A stretch of 6,476 nt of DNA from assembly GCA_028282485.1 (NCBI GenBank), contig JANQHU010000465.1, forward strand, positions 1 to 6,476, given 5' to 3'. This document shows positions 1 through 5,242 of this stretch, piece after piece. The stretch is from Bacillota bacterium (GTDB lineage: Bacteria > Bacillota > UBA4882 > UBA8346). The notes beneath the pieces were generated by a model. That model was not told where the DNA came from. It ran no database searches and saw only the letters and a program-made list of their open reading frames with translations. Positions within the stretch are counted from its first letter, which is position 1; each line of letters opens with the position of its first letter. The translations under genes and the position numbers were made by a program.

Positions 1-54
1 TCCGGTTTAGTTCTGCCTTGTGGAGCTGCAGGACGTTGGGAAGCGTCTAAATAA
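1..54 (+). CDS. C-terminal tail of an unidentified upstream gene (partial)
   Basis: Frame 1 is open from the window edge and ends at a TAA at 52-54, giving the 17-residue tail SGLVLPCGAAGRWEASK. The last A of this stop is the first base of the next gene's ATG (TAATG overlap), the usual sign of translational coupling in an operon. The tail is too short to assign a family. Frame 3 is also open to a TAA at 48-50, so the frame choice rests only on the stop/start overlap and is not certain. Confidence 0.45.
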   Translation, partial: SGLVLPCGAAGRWEASK

Positions 55-746
55 TGAGCAGGCCTATTAAGATTATATACGAAGATAATCACCTCTTAGT
101 AGTTGAAAAACCTTGCAATATTCCTTCTCAGGCTGATGTGAGCGGGGATTTGGATCTACTCAGTCTTTTGAAAGGGGATCTGAAAAAACGGTATCAGAAA
201 CCGGGCAATATTTTTCTCGGTTTAGTGCATCGCTTAGATCGGCCAGTCGGGGGAGTAATGGTTTTGGCCAAAACCTCTAAGGCAGCTTCCCGATTGGGGG
301 AACAAATGCAGGCTAATCTTTTTTCTAAAGTCTATTACGGCATTGTTTATGGGCGGCCACTGCTATCCCAAGGGAGACTACAAGATTATCTGCTTAAAGA
401 ACCCCAAACTAATACTACTAAGGTTGTCACCCTGGAGCAGAAAGGGGCTAAATATGCCGAATTAGACTATCAATTATTGGCTAGTAGGGAAGGGTTCAGC
501 CTCTTGCAGCTGAAGTTAAAGACGGGGAGATCCCATCAGATTCGAGTGCAGTTAGCTAATTATGGTCATCCTCTATACGGGGATCAAAAGTACGCCAAGG
601 GATTAGCCGGGCCGGGAGAACAGCTCGCCCTTTGGGCAGGGGCTCTAGGATTTCGGCATCCCGTTACTAAAGAAGAAGTTCGCTATCTCTCCAAACCACC
701 CTTGATTTATCCCTGGGATTTATTTGGAGAAATAGCGGTAACATAA
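54..746 (+). CDS. RluA-family RNA pseudouridine synthase (short form, no S4 domain)
   Basis: This 230-residue protein should isomerise specific uridines to pseudouridine in rRNA or tRNA in the cytoplasm. The family signature HRLDRPVGGVMVLAKT lies at residues 59-74, with D62 as the expected catalytic aspartate. An N-terminal strand (IIYEDNHLLVVEKP, 7-20) and the conserved GRSHQIRVQLANYGHPLYGD block (158-177) are also present. There is no N-terminal S4 RNA-binding domain, so it is shorter than RluD (about 320 residues) and closer to RluA-sized or stand-alone RluA-like clostridial enzymes. The usual T-S-G after HRLD is P-V-G-G here, a variant seen in this short subgroup as far as I recall. The ATG at 54 overlaps the preceding stop; GGGAAG at 38-43 is a weak ribosome site. 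xseA follows after 17 nt. The family is clear, but the target uridine cannot be predicted, so no symbol is given. Confidence 0.93.
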   Translation: MSRPIKIIYEDNHLLVVEKPCNIPSQADVSGDLDLLSLLKGDLKKRYQKPGNIFLGLVHRLDRPVGGVMVLAKTSKAASRLGEQMQANLFSKVYYGIVYGRPLLSQGRLQDYLLKEPQTNTTKVVTLEQKGAKYAELDYQLLASREGFSLLQLKLKTGRSHQIRVQLANYGHPLYGDQKYAKGLAGPGEQLALWAGALGFRHPVTKEEVRYLSKPPLIYPWDLFGEIAVT

Positions 747-763
747 AAAGGAGTTTTTTAGTC

Positions 764-1972
764 ATGCCTGATTTTCATAATTTTTTAACGGTCAGCCAAT
801 TGACGGGAGCAATTAAGAATTTGCTAGAGGAGAGTCTCTATCTGGGTAATGTCTGGATTAAAGGGGAGATCTCCAATTTTACGCGGCATACTTCCGGGCA
901 TCTCTATTTTACCCTCAAAGATGAGAAAGCCCGAATCAGTTGTGTGATGTTTCGCTCCGGGGCGCGCAATTTACGTTTTGCCCCGGTGAGCGGACAAGCC
1001 GTAGCCATTTTGGGAAGGATTTCAGTTTACGAAAAAAACGGCCAGTATCAACTCTATGTTGATGAGATGTTACTAGATGGTCAGGGGAATTTATATCAAG
1101 CTTTTGAGGCCTTAAAGCAAAAGTTGGAGGCAGAAGGCTTATTTGCCCCGGAACAGAAAAAGAGCCTGCCGGATCTACCCGAGCGAGTTGGTTTGATTAC
1201 CTCCCCCACCGGAGCGGCGGTTTGGGATATGATCCGGATTTTAAAACGGCGGCGTCCCAATCTGGACATTTTGGTGATTCCGGCTTTGGTTCAAGGTGAT
1301 GAAGCACCCCAGAGTCTAATTAAGGCCTTACAGGAAGCAGCTTTAATTACGGATTTGGACCTGGTGATTATTGGCCGTGGCGGGGGGAGTATTGAGGAAC
1401 TTTGGGCTTTTAATGATGAGGAATTAGCCCGCGCTATCTTCGCTTTTCAAAAGCCGATTATTGCCGCAGTTGGCCATGAGACTGATTTTACCATTGCTGA
1501 TTTTGTAGCCGATTTCCGAGCACCGACTCCATCCGGGGCGGCCGAATTAGCGGTTCCCGAACAACTCTCCCGGCAGCAAAAGGTTTTGGAGCTGAAAGCG
1601 CGGTTAAAAAAGTTGTTTACTCGTTATTTGGGCGAAACTCGTCGAAAATTAAAGCAGTTGTTAACCAATCGAACTTTTCGTTCGCCGAAAGCAATGGTGG
1701 ATTTGCGGCGGCAAGAGCTGGATTTACTCCTAGAAAGATTAATCACTAAAGAAAAGGCCTATTTGGCCTTGGAGCAGGAACGGTTTGCCAAACTAATGGG
1801 TAAGCTGGACTCTTTAAGCCCGTTTGCTACTTTAAAAAGAGGTTATTCATTAGCCCAAAAGATAGATGGTAAGCTGATCACCCATACAGTTCAAGTTAGT
1901 CAAGGGGAGCTGATCAAAGTTACTTTAGCAGCAGGTTCATTGCAGTGTCAAATAATGGATAAGGAGGACTGA
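764..1972 (+). CDS. xseA: Exodeoxyribonuclease VII large subunit XseA
   Basis: XseA is the catalytic subunit of exonuclease VII, which degrades single-stranded DNA from both ends to acid-insoluble oligonucleotides in DNA repair. It has 402 residues, normal for the Gram-positive form. An N-terminal OB-fold lies at about 6-103 (WIKGEISNF at 31-39, SGHLYFTLKD at 44-53). The catalytic domain contains GLITSPTGAA (143-152), GRGGGSIEELWAFNDE (204-219), GHETDFTIAD (237-246) and RAPTPSGAAELAVP (252-265). A long helical, probably coiled-coil segment (about 267-345) is the expected XseB-binding region. The conserved C-terminal motif SPFATLKRGYSL sits at about 352-363. The start is ATG at 764 with AAAGGAG at 747-753. 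The stop is 2 nt before xseB, whose ribosome site lies inside the xseA 3' end, so the two subunits should be made in step. Confidence 0.98.
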   Translation: MPDFHNFLTVSQLTGAIKNLLEESLYLGNVWIKGEISNFTRHTSGHLYFTLKDEKARISCVMFRSGARNLRFAPVSGQAVAILGRISVYEKNGQYQLYVDEMLLDGQGNLYQAFEALKQKLEAEGLFAPEQKKSLPDLPERVGLITSPTGAAVWDMIRILKRRRPNLDILVIPALVQGDEAPQSLIKALQEAALITDLDLVIIGRGGGSIEELWAFNDEELARAIFAFQKPIIAAVGHETDFTIADFVADFRAPTPSGAAELAVPEQLSRQQKVLELKARLKKLFTRYLGETRRKLKQLLTNRTFRSPKAMVDLRRQELDLLLERLITKEKAYLALEQERFAKLMGKLDSLSPFATLKRGYSLAQKIDGKLITHTVQVSQGELIKVTLAAGSLQCQIMDKED

Positions 1973-1974
1973 GA

Positions 1975-2265
1975 ATGAGTCCTAAAAAACAGGTGACGGC
2001 TACAGAAGCTACCAACTCAGTAGAGGAAAGCCAAGAACAAAGTTATGAACAAGCCTTAGAGCGTTTGGAAGAGATTCTGGCAAAGTTAGAAACCGGCGAT
2101 CTGGCCTTAGAAAAAAGTTTAAAGTTATTTGAAGAAGGAGTGGGGCTTTCCCGGTTTTGTTTGCAGAAATTAGATGCTGCGGAAGGTCGTTTGGAAATAT
2201 TATTAGGCTTTGACGGAGATCAACCTCGGCTTGATGCTTTTACTACTAATAATGAGGTGGAATGA
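1975..2265 (+). CDS. xseB: Exodeoxyribonuclease VII small subunit XseB
   Basis: XseB is the small non-catalytic subunit; several copies bind the helical arm of XseA and are needed for a soluble, active exonuclease VII. The core SYEQALERLEEILAKLETG (residues 23-41) followed by LALEKSLKLFEEGVGLSR (43-60) and a second helix ending in EGRLEIL (70-76) is the standard two-helix XseB fold. At 96 residues it is somewhat longer than the usual 70-80. The excess is a polar, acidic N-terminal extension (about 1-22) and a C-terminal tail, both probably disordered. AAGGAGG at 1961-1967 sits 7 nt before the ATG and overlaps the end of xseA. The stop at 2263-2265 is 3 nt before the prenyl synthase ATG. Confidence 0.97.
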   Translation: MSPKKQVTATEATNSVEESQEQSYEQALERLEEILAKLETGDLALEKSLKLFEEGVGLSRFCLQKLDAAEGRLEILLGFDGDQPRLDAFTTNNEVE

Positions 2266-2268
2266 GCT

Positions 2269-3345
2269 ATGATTGATAAAATAGAGTTTTTTGCAGCCTT
2301 AAAAGAACGTAGTCAGAGAGTAATGGGGATCATTCATCAAGAGCGTTTTTTGAATAATTATCCCTTAGAGGTGCTCAGAAAGGCGTTATTTTCTTATTTA
2401 AGCCGTCCGGCTAAGCATTTACGTCCGGGAATTCTTTATTTTAGTTGTGGAGCCTTGGGGGGCACCGAAGCTAAAGCGGATTATGCAGCTGCTGCGGTGG
2501 AGGTTTTTCATAATTGGACTTTAGTCCATGATGATTTAATTGATAATGACACTAAAAGGCGGGGGTTACCTACCGTCCACGAGGAATATCGTAAAGAAGC
2601 GGTTCGAGCCGGTTATAGTTCGGCAGAGGCCGTTGATTTTGGGCGCAGCATTGCCATTCTGACGGGAGATCTGCAACAAGCTTTTGTTGTTAGTTTGTTA
2701 CTGGAAACAGCTCAATGTGGTGTAGCTATGCCAGTAGTTATGGAACTTTTAAGAAATTTAACTATTGCTGCTAACGAGTTATTGCGGGGCGAAGCCCTGG
2801 ATATTATCTATTCCAAACGTAAAATTACGGAACTAACCGAAGCCGAAATTATGGAGATGTTAGAACTGAAAACCGGGGTACTTTATGAATACGCAGCTGT
2901 CTCTGGGGCGGCTATCGGACTAAATCAGGAAGGGCAGGATGATGAGAAAGTAAGAGCTTTGGGAAGATTCGCTAGGCGCTGCGGGATTTCTTTTCAGTTG
3001 CAGGATGATCTGTTGGGGATTACCGGGGATGAAAAAGTATTAGGAAAACCAGTGGGCTCAGATATCCGGGAGGGAAAGAGAACTGTGATTGTCAGTAAGG
3101 CTTATGAAGCTTCCAGTAGGGCCCAAAGATATTTATTAGATCGAGTATTAGGTAATCCTCAGGCCGGTGAAAATGAATTGCTGGAAGCTAAAGGAATTTT
3201 AATTGAAAAAGGGCTTGATTATACCAAAAAATTAGCCGAAAATATAGTGGATCAGGCTATTGCAGAGCTTAGTAAGCTGCCTAAATCAATTTATAAAGAG
3301 TATCTTTTAGCCTGGGCCGAATATGTAATTAAACGTGACTTTTAA
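2269..3345 (+). CDS. Trans-isoprenyl diphosphate synthase, GGPP-synthase-like (ispA position)
   Basis: This 358-residue protein has the all-helical prenyl synthase fold and should condense IPP with allylic diphosphates in a Mg2+-dependent reaction. The first aspartate-rich motif is DDLID (88-92) followed by RRG (97-99) and PTVH. The second is FQLQDDLLGITGDE (242-255) with LGKPVGSDIREGKRT (258-272). K49 and R52 in RPAKHLRPG correspond to the IPP-binding GGKRLRP region, and K201-T202 is the conserved KT. Classic bacterial IspA proteins are about 290-300 residues and carry two extra residues in the first motif (DDLPAMDDD). This one lacks that insertion and has the DDLLG/SDIREGKRT pattern typical of archaeal and actinobacterial GGPP synthases. 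W83, five residues before the first Asp, is bulky and suggests a short C15-C20 product (inference). The C-terminal part is longer than usual. The ATG at 2269 has GAGGTGG at 2254-2260. The family is secure; chain length is not. Confidence 0.92.
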   Translation: MIDKIEFFAALKERSQRVMGIIHQERFLNNYPLEVLRKALFSYLSRPAKHLRPGILYFSCGALGGTEAKADYAAAAVEVFHNWTLVHDDLIDNDTKRRGLPTVHEEYRKEAVRAGYSSAEAVDFGRSIAILTGDLQQAFVVSLLLETAQCGVAMPVVMELLRNLTIAANELLRGEALDIIYSKRKITELTEAEIMEMLELKTGVLYEYAAVSGAAIGLNQEGQDDEKVRALGRFARRCGISFQLQDDLLGITGDEKVLGKPVGSDIREGKRTVIVSKAYEASSRAQRYLLDRVLGNPQAGENELLEAKGILIEKGLDYTKKLAENIVDQAIAELSKLPKSIYKEYLLAWAEYVIKRDF

Positions 3346-3359
3346 TTTTGGGACTGACA

Positions 3360-3388
3360 TTGACAAATGTATTTAATAGTATAATAAT
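3360..3388 (+). promoter_or_regulatory. Candidate sigma-A promoter upstream of the YuiD-like gene
   Basis: A perfect TTGACA occurs at 3360-3365. Two -10 candidates follow: TATAAT at 3380-3385 (14-nt spacer, short) and AATAAT at 3383-3388 (17-nt spacer, ideal). It lies in the only sizeable gap (108 nt) of the upstream gene run, so the YuiD-like gene may have its own transcription start about 60 nt ahead of its start codon. No rho-independent terminator is visible after the prenyl synthase, so read-through from upstream is also likely. Confidence 0.55.
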
Positions 3389-3439
3389 AAGGTGAAGAGA
3401 TGTTATTAATGAGGATGATGTAGTTTAATATAGTTTTGG

Positions 3440-3445
3440 AAGGAG
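3440..3445 (+). promoter_or_regulatory. Ribosome binding site deciding the TTG start of the YuiD-like gene
   Basis: AAGGAG stands 8 nt before the TTG at 3454. An ATG at 3450-3452, only 4 nt from the ribosome site, is in another frame and stops after 11 codons, so it is a decoy and TTG is the start that yields the conserved protein. Confidence 0.75.
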
Positions 3446-3453
3446 TAAAATGA

Positions 3454-3906
3454 TTGGAATCATTTTTACAAGAAGTCGCAAATAATCAGGCTTTGTGGAT
3501 TGCACTTTTGGCCTGGTTTGTAGCGCAATTATTAAAAGGGGCTTTTTATTTTATCAAAGAAAGAAAGATTGATTTTCGGCGTTTTGTGGGTGCCGGGGGG
3601 ATGCCTAGTTCTCACTCGGCTTTAGTAGCCTCCTTAGCTACGGCAATTGGTCTGCAAGAAGGCTGGGATAGTGTTAATGCGGCGATGGCTATTATTTTTG
3701 CTTTTATTGTGATGTATGATGCTGCGGGAGTGAGATTTGCCGCTAGTCGTCAAGCAATTACTTTAAATAAAATTGTGGATGAGTTATTTGAAGAAGGTGA
3801 ATTTCATCAAGAAAGATTAAAAGAATTTTTAGGACATACCAGGTTTGAGGTGGTGATTGGGGCTATATTAGGGATTGTTATTGCCATCTTTTTTACTAAA
3901 GTTTAA
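3454..3906 (+). CDS. yuiD: Divergent PAP2 family membrane protein (YuiD/DUF212)
   Basis: This 150-residue integral membrane protein matches the divergent PAP2 family, known from Bacillus YuiD and of unproven function. Hydrophobic segments are seen at about 12-34, 55-67, 74-92 and 132-148. The hallmark GGMPSSHSA (48-56) resembles the PSGH motif of lipid phosphate phosphatases. SRQAITLNKIVD (98-109) has the exact spacing of the third PAP2 motif (SR-x5-H-x3-D) but with N105 where true PAP2 enzymes have the catalytic His. MYDAAGVR (87-94) and the C-terminal LGHTRFEVVIGAILGI (126-141) are family-typical. Position beside a prenyl synthase and dxs invites a role on polyprenyl phosphates, but that is inference and catalysis may be lost. 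It starts at TTG (AAGGAG 8 nt upstream). It separates the prenyl synthase from OLE RNA, and no terminator follows it. Confidence 0.9.
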   Translation: MESFLQEVANNQALWIALLAWFVAQLLKGAFYFIKERKIDFRRFVGAGGMPSSHSALVASLATAIGLQEGWDSVNAAMAIIFAFIVMYDAAGVRFAASRQAITLNKIVDELFEEGEFHQERLKEFLGHTRFEVVIGAILGIVIAIFFTKV

Positions 3907-3920
3907 AAAAAGAGTCTTAT

Positions 3921-3958
3921 TTCGGTAAATCAGACAGTCAATTACTTACTTTACCGAA
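3921..3958. repeat. 9+9 base inverted repeat in front of the OLE promoter
   Basis: TTCGGTAAA (3921-3929) is the exact reverse complement of TTTACCGAA (3950-3958), with a 20-nt spacer. It begins 15 nt after the YuiD-like stop codon. The downstream arm overlaps the expected -35 region of the OLE promoter, so it could be a two-half-site operator. In read-through RNA it could form a stem-loop. No U-tract follows, so it is not an obvious terminator. Confidence 0.7.
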
Positions 3959-3975
3959 CTAAATTATGATATAAT
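3946..3975 (+). promoter_or_regulatory. Extended -10 promoter driving OLE RNA
   Basis: TG at 3967-3968, one base, then a perfect TATAAT at 3970-3975 form an extended -10 element. The best -35 is a poor TTACTT at 3946-3951 (18-nt spacer), as often tolerated with an extended -10. Transcription would begin near A3982, only a few bases before the closing helix of the RNA at 3986. This placement agrees well with a dedicated OLE promoter. Confidence 0.78.
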
Positions 3976-3985
3976 AGAATTACTT

Positions 3986-4615
3986 TTTAGAGATGGTGTA
4001 GTATCCTAGTCAAGGAAACTATCTTCGAAGACGGGCCTAAAAATCCGTTGCGGGCACATCGATGAAGTCCCTGGTGCTGGCGGCCGACGCCCAGTCGGGT
4101 GTTGGTGCTGGGGGTTAAGGTGCGGGGGCGATCTACAATGGCATGTGGGCGTTGACCCCTTCACCGTGGAGGCCCAAGTGCGTGGGGAACCCGCAATTAT
4201 TTGCGAAGCGTGAACTACGGCTTGGGGGTAAACCTGCATATGGTACGGGTTTTTAAGTACTTAGTATCGGTGCAGCGTAGCCTGCCTTGCGCGGATTGGG
4301 AGGATGACAGAAATCAAGCCGATGAATGTTCTGCAGAACATTTAAGAGCTCGCTGCTGTTTGAAACTCAATTCCGCAAAAGAGGCTAGAAGATAGCCTAC
4401 TTGTAGAGGAAAACTCCTAGGCTATTTGAAATTTTCAAATTCCACCGGGGATTACAGTGTGGACTAAGTGGTAATCCGGTCGCGTGTTTTTTGGTAACAG
4501 CACGAGGAGGCCATAAAAGGAAACTGCCGTCCGATGGCAACATGGCGGAGGCCTTTTTAGGGAAACCCTACCGGACCTAAGCCACAAATTTTACCCGGTG
4601 GCTACCATCTCTAAA
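3986..4615 (+). ncRNA. ole: OLE RNA (ornate, large, extremophilic RNA)
   Basis: About 630 nt of protein-free sequence, GC-richer in patches than its neighbours, directly precedes oapA in a locus with xseA, xseB, a prenyl synthase and dxs, which is the known OLE context; known OLE RNAs are about 600 nt. The ends pair perfectly over 12 bp (3986-3997 with 4604-4615), immediately enclosing GCCAC 4581-4585/GTGGC 4598-4602. Other helices seen by eye are 3999-4007/4013-4021 (one A-A mismatch), 4173-4178/4221-4226, 4192-4196/4201-4205, GGTG 4119-4122/CACC 4162-4165 with GGGG/CCCC inside, 4243-4246/4257-4260, 4325-4331/4336-4342, 4393-4399/4418-4424, 4449-4455/4471-4477, 4508-4512/4550-4554 and 4558-4562/4566-4570 (GGG-AAA-CCC). 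OLE RNA is a membrane-associated RNP core that binds OapA, and OapB and OapC in H. halodurans; its biochemical activity is unknown. The assignment rests on context, size and architecture, without a covariance-model search. Confidence 0.93.
4325..4342. repeat. Perfect 18-nt palindrome inside OLE RNA
   Basis: AATGTTCTGCAGAACATT is fully self-complementary. As RNA it folds into a 7-bp hairpin with a UGCA loop, extendable by a G-U (4324/4343) and a U-A pair (4323/4344). The loop is itself palindromic and could pair with the same loop of a second molecule. Confidence 0.8.
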
Positions 4616-4663
4616 TAATTTTTTACATAAAAAACGAGAAATTATGAGAAATACGGTGGTTTT
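4616..4663 (+). other. OLE-oapA junction: U-tract and oapA leader
   Basis: This 48-nt linker starts with AATT and a T6 run (4619-4624) right after the 3' strand of the closing OLE helix. An A6 run at 4629-4634 could pair with the T6 in a weak AT-only hairpin. GGTGG at 4655-4659 is the only ribosome-site-like element, 4 nt before the TTG of oapA, and is much weaker than the sites of neighbouring genes. No separate promoter for oapA was found, so oapA is probably translated from the OLE transcript or from longer read-through RNA. Confidence 0.5.
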
Positions 4664-5242
4664 TTGGTTAATAATATTAAGAGAGCTTTTCGCATCGGTA
4701 GTATCACCTTTGGGGTCTCCCTAATGGTAACCCTACTTTTTCAGTTTTCCATAGCTTTATGGATGATGGTGGTTATTCTAATGGTAGTACTCATTGCTGG
4801 CATTATTTTTGATATCGTGGGCACAGCCGCTACTGCGGCCGACGAGGCTCCTTTTCATGCTATGGGAGCAGACAAAGTGCCGGGATCACGTCAAGCGGTT
4901 TTTTTAGTCAGACATGCCGATCAAGTAGCTAATTTTTGTAATGATGTCGTCGGAGATGTGGCCGGAACTATTGGAGGAGCTCTAATTGCGAGTATTGTTC
5001 TGGAATTTGTGCGCCGCAATACTTTTTTTTCGAAAGATATTCTCAGTGTTTTAGCCATCTCTTTCGTAGCCGCCTTCACTGTAGGCGGAAAATCATTAGG
5101 AAAATATTATGCCATCAATCAAGCAAACCGGATTGTTTTTATGGCCGGAAAGATCCTATCTTTTTTTAAAATTGGCGAAAAAAAGAGTAAAAAAAAGAAA
5201 GCGGCTAATCGTTCGGGAGCCCGAAAGGTGAGAAGGAGTTAA
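4664..5242 (+). CDS. oapA: OLE-associated membrane protein OapA
   Basis: OapA is the membrane protein that binds OLE RNA and anchors it at the cell membrane. The predicted 192 residues contain four hydrophobic segments (about 13-30, 31-50, 98-116, 126-146). Between the second and third is a conserved polar stretch DIVGTAATAADEAPFHAM (50-67) running to FCNDVVGDVAGTIGGA (91-106), with the D94-x3-D98 (DxxxD) motif I associate with OapA. The tail (172-192) is extremely basic (KKSKKKK, ARKVRR), well suited to RNA contact. Size and topology fit the roughly 21-kDa H. halodurans protein. The polar stretch also resembles the DUF21/CorB membrane domain, and homologues may carry Mg2+/Co2+ transporter names. 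The start is TTG at 4664 with a weak GGTGG; an ATG at 4644 is out of frame by one base across a T6 run, so the start is uncertain. dxs follows with no gap. Confidence 0.92.
   Translation: MVNNIKRAFRIGSITFGVSLMVTLLFQFSIALWMMVVILMVVLIAGIIFDIVGTAATAADEAPFHAMGADKVPGSRQAVFLVRHADQVANFCNDVVGDVAGTIGGALIASIVLEFVRRNTFFSKDILSVLAISFVAAFTVGGKSLGKYYAINQANRIVFMAGKILSFFKIGEKKSKKKKAANRSGARKVRRS

Noticed and set aside
3450..3485. ATG at 3450 as start of the YuiD-like gene
   Set aside because: It is out of frame and stops after 11 codons; the TTG at 3454 has better spacing to AAGGAG and yields the conserved protein.
3907..3960. Rho-independent terminator after the YuiD-like gene
   Set aside because: The inverted repeat has a 20-nt loop, low GC and no following T-tract, so termination is not supported.
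4006..4239. Minus-strand 77-codon open frame
   Set aside because: It lies wholly in the 5' domain of OLE RNA, has a low-complexity Pro/His/Ser-rich composition, and is explained by the structured GC-rich RNA sequence.
4201..4395. Plus-strand 64-codon open frame
   Set aside because: It lies inside OLE RNA, has no ribosome site or recognisable motif, and spans several helices of the RNA.
4393..4440. Hairpins 4393-4424 and the ATTTGAAA/TTTCAAAT element as a terminator
   Set aside because: No U-run follows, and they sit in the middle of the RNA, so they are OLE helices.
3986..4615. RNase P RNA, tmRNA, 6S RNA or a group II intron as the identity of the structured region
   Set aside because: I saw none of the RNase P core sequences, no tRNA-like end or tag ORF for tmRNA, too long for 6S, no group II domain V and no reverse transcriptase. 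The context and size fit OLE.
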